A DNA stretch of 64,000 bases. Source: Tetrahymena elliotti 4EA. Its lineage: Eukaryota > Ciliophora > Oligohymenophorea > Hymenostomatida > Tetrahymenidae. This document shows, piece after piece, positions 1-11,116 of this stretch. The position numbers and the translations under genes are program-made. Numbering within the stretch: the first letter of the stretch is position 1; each line of letters begins with the position of its first letter. A model generated the notes under the pieces. It was not told the DNA's origin, did no database searches, and was given only the letters and a program-made list of their open reading frames with translations. The DNA is taken from assembly GCA_000231825.2 (NCBI GenBank), contig JH720306.1, positions 842,199 to 906,198 of the forward strand, read 5' to 3'.

Positions 1-302
1 AAGTAGTTAGATAGTTTTAAGGTGCAATCATCACTTAAGGTAATGAACCAGAACTTAGCTAATTAAAGTGGATTGAAATGCATGAATATAATTATAGAAT
101 TATCATGAGGAGTAATCCAGGTTCTTCGCACAAATTCGAGTATGCCATATATCTTCATAATGAAAAAGAAGTAATTTTTATCTAAAATATTTAATTTTTT
201 CTTTGAGTTCACATGTTTGTTTTTGTATCCAACAGCTGAATTATCTTTCATTTTTCTTTTCTTATTTTTTGTGGAAAGCAGCTGAAGAGTTTTTTTGTTC
301 AT
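1..302 (-). CDS. 5' part of an unrecognised gene leaving the window
   Basis: Read on the minus strand with the ciliate code, the frame is open from the ATG at 302-300 to the window edge. A TGA lies upstream at 341-339 and there is no earlier ATG after it. The first roughly 30 residues are lysine- and asparagine-rich. A more structured stretch follows, containing EFVRRTWITP, then HFNPLQLAKFWFITL and SDDCTLKLS. The last piece loosely resembles a WD-repeat strand, but one match is not enough to assign the family. The standard code would stop it at position 63 (TAA, read here as Gln). It is partial because its 3' end lies outside the window. An intron within the visible part cannot be excluded. 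Confidence 0.45.
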
Positions 303-558
303 CAACTTAAGATTCTTAGGCTAGTTTCTTTTTACTGCTCATTTATTTCTTTAATCTTTTTTACCTTTGTAAATGAAATAATTAAAATATTTTTTATTGA
401 AAATAAAGGTGAAATAAGCTTTAAATACAATTAGAATTAGTTAAGCTGTTCATCAATAGCAATCTTTACCTTTGAATTGCTTGGGTGATATTCACTATTT
501 ATTTGAAAAAATATCTATGAAATGGAAATCATGTGTTGCTAGCTAGTTAAAGAAATAA
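303..558. promoter_or_regulatory. Divergent intergenic region
   Basis: AT-rich spacer between two head-to-head genes, so it must carry both 5' flanks. No specific promoter element could be identified by eye. Confidence 0.3.
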
Positions 559-3500
559 ATGGATAATTATAATTCAATAAATAAGCAATTCAAGTCTATA
601 AATCAGTAGAATTACACAACAAATACTAGCTACAGTTAGGACTATTACAACAACAGAAACTCTAAGCCTATACAATACAGAAATAATTATTCTGTGAATG
701 AAAACTAGATTTCAAATTTCATTAGTGAATTGCAAGGAACTAAAGATAATAACAATTAAGATATGAAGAAATATAATATTAGTGAATAAGAAAGGATAGT
801 TCGTGAACTCATGGGTAGTTCTATCATTCAAAACAATTCTGAAATTCAATAAAAATAAACAAAAGGAATCTTAAAAAAGGGAAGCACCACTGAAGAGTTT
901 GATTCAAACATTTTTCTTATGACTCCTAATTAAAAAGATAAAAGTGGGAAAAGTGAAGATTTTGAAAATTATTTAAAATTAAGTGCAAAACCAACTGTGA
1001 AAGGTGGATCAAGTGATACAAGTCTTAAAAATTAGTAATCCCAACAAAATAAACTCAAGTAACCTTAGGAATTAGAAGGGTTGCCATTCCCTATTATTAA
1101 GTAAAATGACTAAGATTTAATATCTGATGAATCAATGAATTTAGACTTTTTAGACTAAAAAAAGGGTAACTAAGAAGAAGCAAAAGAAATCTATAATAGC
1201 TATTCCAATGATGAAAAATCAATTCAAAGAGGAAGCTAATTTTACAATCCAAACATAATCAGTAATATCCTTAATCCTAACAATAGTAATAATAAATCAC
1301 TAGCCTTCTATTTAAATGAGAGATCTTAAACTAGCAGATAAAATTAGTCTGATGGAAGCATTAATCAATAAAAAACTAATTAAAGTAAAAATAATGAAAG
1401 CAATAAAAACTCATCAAGTAGTCCAGGCATTTAATCAGCTGATTCAAATAATTATAATCAAAATGAATAATTCAGATTAACATAATCTATTGCAACTAGC
1501 TACAATTAAAATACAGGAAGAAGTGATTTATAAGCACCTTTAAATAGTATAGCATTTTCTTCAGTCTAAAATAGCTTAGAGATAGAAAACAGATAAAACA
1601 ATCAATAATTCTATAGCCAAGCAAATGATAGGTAATAGAGTGACCAAAAAGAGAAACCTAATCAAGAATGTACTTAATTCATTCCTTATTTTTCATTTTT
1701 GAATTATTGAAATAATTTTTTTAATTAGAAAAAGAAAATGAAAGCAGGAAGGTTGAATATAGCTAAGAAGATAATAAAAATTAATATCCTTCAATTATGA
1801 GTTAATTAATAGGTAACACAGCATAGCCAATAACATTAGATCCTTTACTTGAAGAGCCTGAAATAACTTCTATTGGTTCAATTACTCCTTAGAATAGTTA
1901 TCAAAAACTTTAGAATAGCTAAAATTAGAAACATAATTCAAAAAATAATTATAATTCTTTGCAAAGCCAAAAAGGAAAAGAATCCTTTTAAACATAATTT
2001 TTATAAGAAAATATGATGAAGTCATTTGGAGAATCAAATCATAAATAAAATTCTGAAGGATAGAGATCTAAGTAAAATTCGATGCAAATTTTTGATTATA
2101 TCAATTAACAAAAACCAGGTTCACAAAGATCTTTAAGTGTATCTTCTAATGCAGGATAGAAGCAATAATAGCAAACTTAATAATAAGAAAATTTAATTTA
2201 AAGCAACACTAATCCTACAAAAATTTCTGTGTAGTTACCAAATAGCCAAGCTAATAAATAGGTTTTAGAAGGAGAAAGAAATTAAAATGATTCTTTTACC
2301 AGGTATTAGATGGAGGAGAAATACTAAAAAGAAAGTGCTATATTATCAAATTATAAGAAAAAATCTTTGTTGGGAGAAGATGCTGAAAAAGCAATTATTT
2401 AAGAAAGTGTATAGCTTTAATAAAATCAAGAATAGAAGTCTTCTGATAGATAATAAGAAACAAGAAAACATGAGAATTAAGACATGATTAGTGATAGATC
2501 AAGTATTTTAGAACAGTAAAAAAAGAAAGAATAAATGTTAGAATACATTAACATGAATAGAGAGAGTATTGTTTAAAGTCAAAAAGAAACTTAATTCAAC
2601 AATAGCAACTTTGATAATAGTGTTTCCATATTTTTGTAAAAGTTAGAGATGATAAGTCCAATTACGGATTACCCTCCTGAAATTTAAGTTGAAATGTATT
2701 TATATAATGTCAATACTTAACAGATTGTTGTTTAGAGTGAATGGAAATAATTTAAAAAACCTATTGAAAAGATAGAAGATAATTTTATTTACGAAGTTGA
2801 AGAATCATACAAAGAGGTTATCTTTTAAATTAGCAAATCAGAAAATTATGAGGTTCATTTATTCATTAAAACTAAATTCAACTCCAAAATTATAGGTACA
2901 ATTGCTTCAAAGCTAACTGATATATTAGATTATGAAAATCCTGGCAAAGATTTCTGGTTAATATGTCCGATTAATTATCCTAACATTCCTTTAGCAATTA
3001 TCAATATTTGGTCGAGCTCACATGAGAATTGTGATAATTATAGAGAAAATATTTACTAACTTTACTCATAAATTAACACAATTAAGAATCCACTTTACAA
3101 ATCCTACATTAACTTCCCTGAAATAAGGTAAAAAAAAGAAATAATCACAAAAACATGTTTTCAATTTATCTGAAAATATTTTTAATCAATAACCCTTTTT
3201 TTATTTTTTGAAAATCGGATTGAAGATTTGTGCAAACATGTTTTCAATTTGTTTTAATGAATAATCAATTTTTCATTTATTTTTGAAAGTTTTTATTGAA
3301 TTTTTTTAAAAAAAGGATTGAAGATTTGTGTAGAATAGAGTAACTAATATTTAAGATGGGATATAAGTAAAATTGGTTATTGGATGATATTTTTGAAGAA
3401 TAAAGCTAAAAGATATTAAATGGGTCGAAGCTGAAAGAAATTAAGAGATAAGTTTAATATGGAATGGTTAATAGGATAGGCTATTTTTCTGCCAATATTT

Positions 3501-6500
3501 TTATTTAGGAGAATTTATATAATAGACTTTTGACAAAATTAAATGAAAAAAGTATTCCTAAGAAGGAAATAATGTCTCATTTTCATCAGTTGTGTTTAGA
3601 AGGTATTCCACATAATAAAAGATAGGAATTATATTTGGAAATGCTTGATTTCTAAGAAAAAATTGAATAAGTCAGGGATGATTTTATAAGTTATTGTTCT
3701 TGCAATCCAGCTGGATAGAATTCCTCTTATTATAATACATCTAAATAAGATATCTATGTTTCTTATGAACTGAATCAGAGTGGTAGCGAAGTGAAAATAT
3801 TATTAAATGATTTTAATTTAACTAAACAAAGGGATAATTTTTACTAGATCCTTTACTCTGAAGCTAAATATTATCAAATAATTTTTGATCTAGACTTTGA
3901 TTTTTAATTCAATCAAGACAATTAAATGGCTTAAAGGATCCTAAGAACTTTATCTTTTGTTATGGTTATTTAGAGTGCTTCTATTACTCCATAATTCTAC
4001 TCAATTTACCATTAGCTACTAAACAAGTGTCTAATTTTAAATAATTCTAATAAAAATACCTAAGAATCTGAATCATTCTGGCTTCTTTATACAATAATAT
4101 CTTCATTTAATTCAAACCGCTAGCTCATTACAAGATACTTTCATCTGATTGAATCTTCTACAAGCTACTAAAAAATCTCAAACATGATTGGTAAATTTAG
4201 AAAATAAATTTATGAATTAATTTAAAAACATTCTTTTTCATTCATTATTTGTTAGGAATGGATTGTCTTGTCGGTTTATTCAGTGGAAGCTTTAATGAAG
4301 AACTATGCTTTAGATGTTGGGATGTTATATTCTTAGAATATAAAAGAAAGAGCTGGGATATTCAAGGTTATTTGTCTTGCATATGTATATCTCTTGTCAA
4401 TTAATACCAAATTAATTCATAGAAAGAATGGGAAATGTTTGGTAAATATTATTTTAATTTCACTGAGATGTTTAGATTGGCTAAAAGTACATATGAAACT
4501 TTACTTAGCGATCAGACAAATTACAATAAGTGGATAGAAAAACTTACTTTATCAGAGCAATCTAGACAGGAGATAGTGGAAAAATTTGAGAATTAAAGAA
4601 TATTAGTTTAAAAGTATATTCATACTTAGAATATTATTTTTAATTTTGTAGAACTTGAAAAGTTCATCAATGAATTAATTTAAAATAATTACTATTAAAG
4701 TAAATATTAAATTTCAAAATAAAAATCTCCAACTAAGAGTTACAATGTATATGAGAGCTTAAGTCCATAACAATAATCTCAAGCAGATAAGGTTTATACT
4801 AGTTAGATATAATCTCCTTAAACAGCTTTTAGTCATTAGAAAGGTGCTCCATACTAAAGCTTTTAATCACCATAAGTAAATTAGATTCATTAGATGCCTT
4901 CAAATAGAAAATAGTAACAAAATTTCATGACTGCTTAAACTAGTAATGATAATTTGATAAATCTAAGTGATAGTGCGAATCAATTAGATACTCCGAAAGT
5001 AAACTAAATATTCAGTAATAAAGCTGGATATCACTCTAATTAGATAGAATATTCTCTAAAACTAAGAGCTTAAGAATAATCTAATTATTAGTTTACTAAT
5101 GTATTTACTCCATAAAAACCAAGTTAGAGTAAAGCTATTAGGTAATTCTCGCCAGTTCAAAACAATATTCAGAATAATTTAAGCAATAAAAAAAGTCTAA
5201 ATCCATTTGCTGGAAATAGTACATAAGCATTGAAATCTCCAGAAAGTCAAAATCGTTTAAGTAGTTAAGAAAGATAAATGCAAATGAACAGTGTTAGATA
5301 AGTCGAAAATCAGAGTGAATAAGATTACTTTGTGAATGGTCTTAAAAAATCATATGAAGAGAGTTTAGATACAATTAGATTAAGTTCTTTCTAAAATTAA
5401 GATGAAGAATATATTTTTAAAAAAGAAAATCTTCATATTTTTATTTCTAGAATAGTTTGTGTTGACGTAGATTAATTACAATCTGGAGAAAATATTTTTG
5501 CTAATTCAAGAGCCAATGGAAATAGCTAAGACGGATAAAGCTAATTTGATTATATAGATGGTAAAAAAATATTTAATAATGGAATTAAGAAGCTTAAATA
5601 AATTTACTATCCTTCTGTTCAAGAAAGTAGCTTAAAAATAGGCTACTTAATGGATGTCGGAAAAAGAATAGTTTAAGGAGATGAAATTGACAAAATCGAT
5701 TCATATTAATTCTTTGAAAGCATAGAGAACACCCCAATACTGAGAATTAAAGTTAAAATAAATGATTTAAATTACTCTTTAGACATAGATTTAAGAGCAT
5801 TTAACAGAAATACTATGTACCATTAAATGGAATTTATGATTGAGAATTAGTATCCAGATTAAATCATTTTAGAATTTAACATTTATATTGAGAACTTTTC
5901 ACTCTTTGAAGATTAATCTATGCAACCTGTATTGCAATAGCAAATAATTCAGTAATACACTAGTGTCAAATAGAAAATGAACTAAAATAACAAAACACAA
6001 AATCAAGGATTAAAGGGTATTTATGATGTCTAGTCATTAAAAAATGATATTTGTTTAAATAACAGCTTTACTAACAGTAGAATAGAAAGATTTGCTGAGT
6101 TTGAAAGTTATTTTAATAATTAAGTTCTTCTACAAAGTAACATACAGCATTTTATTTACAGTAAAAACATACTAACTAGAAATCATAGAGTATTCAATTT
6201 ATAGATTACAAATAGTGAAAATAAAATAGTACCTAACATAGCTTTAGAGCAAAAGTTATTAAATATTGTAGATTAGAATAGAGCTAATTCTCTTAGGAAC
6301 CTTATTAAAGATCTAGAAGAAAATGATGTTATAGAGATACTTTAATTCTTTTTATTTTATGTTCCAACTTCTTATTAGTAAAAGCTTAAGATACTTTACT
6401 AGCTTTTCCTTCTTAGATATCCCTAGCAAACTAGTGATGACTTAGAATCTTATTTGATTGACTTCTTTTTGAAAACTGAAATTAATTTTTTACAATTCCG

Positions 6501-7812
6501 TGATATTTAACAATTAATTTTACAAGAAAATAAAGAATCTGACAAAATAACATATGCAAAAGTTATGTTTAATACTGGTGAGACATATGATGTAACTGAT
6601 TTTTTAATTGATAAAATTGTAAACAAATTATGCAACACTTATCTCATGGATAATTTAAACATATCTCAGCCATTTATTTTAGAAAAAATAATGCAAAGTC
6701 TGAAAACATATGAAAACTAATTTTAAAATTAGTAAAAACCTGTGAAGAATGTAATAGATTACAACTTAAATTTGAATAGTCATCAACAAAATAACTTAGA
6801 CCTTAAGAATTAAACTCCTTTTGATCCAATATTTGCTCAATCGCAAAATCCAAATGAAGGAAAAAAAAAGAATTACTTTTTAGACTAAGAAATAGAAGAT
6901 TTATCTCATAAACAATTCAATTAAAGAGAAGGAAAGTTTGAAGTTTACTTCAAATATTAAGGCAGATTGCTTTAAAAAAATGTAGAGTTTTCTCTAGATG
7001 AGTTTAATAAAGTTACAATTACCTCCAACTATGAGAATAATTTTAAGTTAAAAGATATTTTCTCAAAAAATCAATTCATAATTAGAAACAAGGCTATATA
7101 ATTCCCTTTGACCTAATTTAGAAATTGGATTAATTTAAAGAAATATCAATTTATTGGTGATTTTGATACCTTCAAATAATATGTTGGTGGTATTAAATTA
7201 CTAGAAGCTTATTTAATGAAAGACAGTATGTTTGTTCATCCATCTCTACCTATTTAAATAAATATACCAATTCTCATATAAATTCAATATCATGATAACA
7301 AGCAGATCTACTGTGATTATATATTCATCAACTCAAAGATTCACAATATATTAAAAAAATCCTTATCTATTAATTATCTCCCTCACCTCACGCTAGATGA
7401 TTCAATTATTTTTATTTTAGCAAGAATTCTAAAACAAACCAGCCACTATGTGAAAAAGTATCTGTAAGTTTAAATTAATTAAAAAGTAGTTGATAAACTT
7501 AATGTATCCTTAAAGGAAGTAGTAAACCTTCAACAAATAGAACAAAGCAACAACATAGTTTCAATATTTATTTCAGATAAAAAATCAAAAATAGATATCC
7601 CATTAAAATATATATCCCAATAAAATTTTGATTTCTAAAGTTAAAATTCTCAAGTACCAGAACCTCAGTATTCATTTAATGGATACTCTATTTGGAATGT
7701 ATGCTCAATAAAACAATATTTACCATGCAAAATAGTTTAACCAAACTTAATAAAGTATAACAAGTAAAAATTCTATTATGATAATAATCAAAATGTAATT
7801 AAATGGTATTGA
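559..7812 (+). CDS. Very large Q/N-rich protein with a TBC (Rab-GAP)-like core
   Basis: Four exons: 559-1669, 1729-3127, 3334-4190 and 4256-7812. They sum to 6924 nt, giving 2307 aa and ending at TGA 7810-7812. The first ~700 residues are Q/N/S low complexity. A folded segment then has a C2-like look (VHLFIKTKF, DFWLICPINYPNIPL). A TBC-like region follows: LCLEGIPHNKRQEL (TBC motif A style), RILRTLSFVMVIQSASITP, ESFWLLYTIISSF, then CLVGLFSGSFNEELCFRCWD across the third splice junction. The expected IxxDxxR arginine finger is not clear (IIFDLDFDF), so GAP activity is doubtful. The remaining ~1200 residues alternate low complexity with globular stretches I do not recognise. The gene model is strong. 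The TBC call is inference from motif spacing. Confidence 0.75.
3128..3333 (+). repeat. 206-nt intron with an internal direct duplication
   Basis: This intron of the TBC-like gene is about four times the usual length. It contains two diverged copies of a unit that begins AAACATGTTTTCAATTT (near 3151 and near 3234). Each unit ends GGATTGAAGATTTGTG (3217-3232 and 3315-3330). The intron appears to have grown by internal tandem duplication. The splice phase (AG|A) restores the downstream frame. Confidence 0.75.
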
Positions 7813-8379
7813 TTTTCAAATATAAAAATTTAAAATACAAAAAATAGAAAAATTTAACTAATTATTGTAAATGTAATTTTGAATTTATTTTGATCAAACT
7901 ATCAATTGTATAAAGTTGCTATTTGGTATTTGCTAAAAGTTAAATCTATCATTCGTTCATTGTAAAAAAAAGATTTAAGAAAATTAAATGTTTTTTAAAT
8001 AATTTTGTTTTTGCAAATCACTTTTTTTATTTTTATCCAAAAAAATAATAAAAGATAAATTTATCATCAAAAAGACTCAACTAATTTTAAGCTTATAACT
8101 TTGTATAAATAAAATTTTAATTCAGTTTCCAATTCTTCTCTCTTAAGTTCGTAATATGTAATTGTTCAGCAAATATTTTTTTTTCAATTTGAAATATGCT
8201 AAGAAAAAAAGATCTATTTCATTTCTTAAAAGTAAATGTACTCAAATTAGTTTATTATTAGTTGTAAGGATTGAATATATTTTTTAAATTAATTGAGGAA
8301 TGTGTGAATTTTAGTATTCATAATTCATTTATACATATATTTCTTCCAAATGTACAACAAATAAATTTATTTAAATATC
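7813..8379. other. Convergent intergenic region
   Basis: AT-rich spacer between the 3' ends of the TBC-like gene and the MEMO1 homologue. Only A/T homopolymer tracts are seen, with no gene. Confidence 0.5.
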
Positions 8380-9817
8380 TCAAACATATGTAATTGATGC
8401 TGCATAGCTGACTGAAGAACTTTTCTGAGTTTTAACTTGTTCACTTTATTCATAATGCATAAATTTAGTTTTAAGCTATCCTGCATATTTCTATGTGGAC
8501 TTAATTACCTAATAATAAAAAAGAAGTTTAATGTTTTCTATATTTGCTGATGCTTAGTAACAAATAAAAAATAAACTAGGAATGTTTATGATGTGTTAAT
8601 AATTAATTATTGATTGATTTTACTTATAATAAAACTCCAATTGGATGACGACCACAAATTGTATTTTCAGTTTACTCAAGGTATTAGTTAAACTTTTCAC
8701 AGTCATGCTTTTCTATTAATTCCATTCCTGCATTATCTAATTTTTAAATAGATTACCAAATTTCTCCATCTTGCTTATTATAGTACTAGAATTAGAATCT
8801 GTTTTTATTAAATAGAAATTGTTTTTAATAAGATCTTTTTAATCTTTTTACCTTGAACCCCAATGACAGAAATCACTAGAAACAATGAAGATTGTATTAT
8901 CATCATCAAAGTATTTGCTCAATAACTATCCATATTCTTACTCTCTTTAGTAGCTTAAGTTACCAACCATAATAGGGACAAGTTTGAATTGTTTTCTTTA
9001 ATTTATTTATGGTTATTAATATTATTGAAAAACATTTAAACTAATTACTATCCCAAAATTTTTTAAATATATGGTAAATGCATCTCAAGTGAATGTTCAT
9101 CTTCTTCATCTTGTTTGCTAACAACATCGAATTTTCCTGTATTTTTGAGTTCCTAGATAGCTAAATGTATATTTAATACTATTTATTTATAACTAATTAA
9201 AATATGTCTACTTTGCTTGTCTAGTGTAATATCTCCAAGAGGAGTTTAAAATTTGTCTAAACCTGAAATACCACATCCCTTCATATAAATGTGATGGCAA
9301 GGTCCAAGTAAAAATACTCTTAGGCTTAATTTTAATTAAAATGATTATATATAGATTAGCTAATACTTTTATTATTCTTTACTTTTCTACTGGTTATAGA
9401 TATTGATATCCCCATGCTGCTGTAGGCCCACTATAATAAAAACCTGCATGTCTAAATTAATGTAAATAACTTAACAACTAAAATAGCTGATTAAAATAAA
9501 TCTTACGGACCAACTAAGGCTTTAATTTTCTAAATGTTAATTTATTATTTGTTAGCTTTAGAAAGATAGCCAGATAATTCTTAATCTAATTCCTTTTCTA
9601 TCAATTTTATGAAAATAAATAAATGATAAATGTTAAAATTCTTTGAATATTTACAGTTTCCTGTATACCAAGAATTAGCATGAGATGCTGCTCTAACACT
9701 ACCCTACATTTTTTGCTTTTTTTTCTTTTATTTTTCTTATTTAGACTTGTTGTTCTTGCTTTTTTATTTCTAAATATTTTTTGACAATTTATTTTTTTCA
9801 ACTTTTGCTTGATCCAT
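8380..9817 (-). CDS. MEMO1 homologue (Memo family)
   Basis: Eight exons on the complement: 9655-9817, 9507-9597, 9383-9451, 9212-9324, 9049-9160, 8852-8995, 8624-8798 and 8380-8508. They sum to 996 nt, 331 aa. The order matches human MEMO1 throughout: RAASHANSWYTGN, KALVGPHAGFYYSGPTAAWGY, RVFLLGPCHHIY, DEEDEHSLEMHLPYI, KLVPIMVGNLSY, FIVSSDFCHWGSR, ENTICGRHPIGVLL and SSSVSYAASITYV at the C-terminus. The putative metal or active-site His and Cys residues (GPHAG, GPCHH, DFCHW, ICGRHP) are all kept. The first ~40 residues are a lysine/glutamine-rich extension not usual in the family. Memo proteins are related to class III extradiol dioxygenases and are linked to redox, copper handling and cell motility. 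The function in ciliates is not known to me. Introns are 51-115 nt. Confidence 0.93.
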
Positions 9818-9966
9818 ATGATTAATAAATAATGCTATTTAATTAATTTAAAAATATCTTAATCATCAGAAAATGTTTGCTTCTAATTCATCAATTAAAA
9901 AACAAAATGATAATATCAACAAATTTCAGATTAGATAATTTCTAATTATATTCTGTTATTAATTAA

Positions 9967-10680
9967 TTTTAAGTGAAAAAGAATAGAATGTTTTTAATCA
10001 TTGATTCTTAAACTCAATATTTTGTTAACAAAATAGTATTAAAATCAATCAAACTAATAAAAAAAATATTGATAAAATAAATAAAAAATATTTAAAAAAA
10101 TATGATTTAATCAAATTTTTGTATTGAAAAAATTAAAAACCAATTCTCCAAGCAGAATGCAACAAAGTTTAGATGATTATTTTAAAGTAATAAATTGTGA
10201 TATTAATTTTTTTTTTTGAGTTTTAAGTGAAAAAGAATAAAACGTTTGCAAAAATTAAATTAAGTTTAACAATAAAGCTGATGTGAGAATATTTAAAAAT
10301 TAATCCAATTGTTAAAATAAAATATTTATTTGAGCTAAAATGATGAGAAAAATATGTAGTTTAATTAAATTTCAAGCTTAAAAAAACTACCTAGTAAAAT
10401 GCTCAATATCAACAATCATTTCATATTTAATTTCGAAATAAGTTTTTATTAAAATTTTTTTATTTTAATTGGCAAAGATGCTAATAATAATTGAATAAAA
10501 TTTCACAATACTGATGTATGAATACATAAAAATAAATTATTACTATAAAAATAAAATACTTATTTGAATATAAAAAGATTAAAAAATATAAGGTTTAAAC
10601 AAGTTTCTATTTTAAAAGTGTGACCAACTAATTAATGTAAAGATTTGAATAATTAAAAAATTGGGAAAGTAATAGGTGTA
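9967..10680. repeat. Diverged tandem repeat, period roughly 230-260 bp
   Basis: Three related blocks start near 9967, 10221 and 10470. Blocks 1 and 2 open with nearly the same 27-mer, TTTTAAGTGAAAAAGAATA followed by a variant of GAATGTTT. Blocks 2 and 3 share TAAAATA-TTATTTGA, then AAAAATAT-G-TTTAA and a later CTA-GTAAA-like segment. Similarity is clear only in patches, so the copies are old. Confidence 0.45.
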
Positions 10681-10689
10681 AATATTGAT

Positions 10690-10757
10690 AAATTTTATTT
10701 TTAATTCAGACAAATAAATAATTTATTTTTAATTCAGACAAATAATTTATTTTTGTT
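10690..10757. repeat. Short tandem repeat, ~24-28 bp unit
   Basis: The unit ATTTATTTTTAATTCAGACAAATA occurs twice in tandem, followed by a partial third copy ending in TTTATTTTTG. A 4-bp difference (AAATAAATAA versus AAATAA) separates the copies. Confidence 0.7.
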
Positions 10758-11116
10758 TAGATGCATCATTTATTTTACAGAAATAAGGATGAAATGTTAT
10801 AAGAAATTCTTATTTTTTTTGCAAATATGATGCATTTAGTAATAATATTTAGGTTACTTTTTAATAATTTTAATTGGTGGAAAAATATTGACTTGAAAAA
10901 AAGGAACAGCTTTGTTTGATTTCAAAAATGTGTAAGTGATTCTAATAAATAGTAAGCAATTGTATATATACAAAGAATAAAGAATAATATTATAAATTAG
11001 ACTGTTTTATATATTCATAAATAATTTTTTATTTTAAATGATAAATAGAGAATAGTAAGTATTTGGTTTATTGTTTGATTGTTTGATTTTTTGGATTTAT
11101 CAATTGAATTATTCAT

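Larger units (their letters stand above)
9818..11116. other. AT-rich intergenic region with diverged tandem repeats
   Basis: No gene seen. Much of it is a diverged repeat array (separate entries). It lies upstream of the MEMO1 homologue start and beyond the 3' end of the next gene. Confidence 0.5.

Noticed and set aside
2287..2487. Plus-strand ORF of 66 codons
   Set aside because: Out-of-frame within exon 2 of the TBC-like gene.
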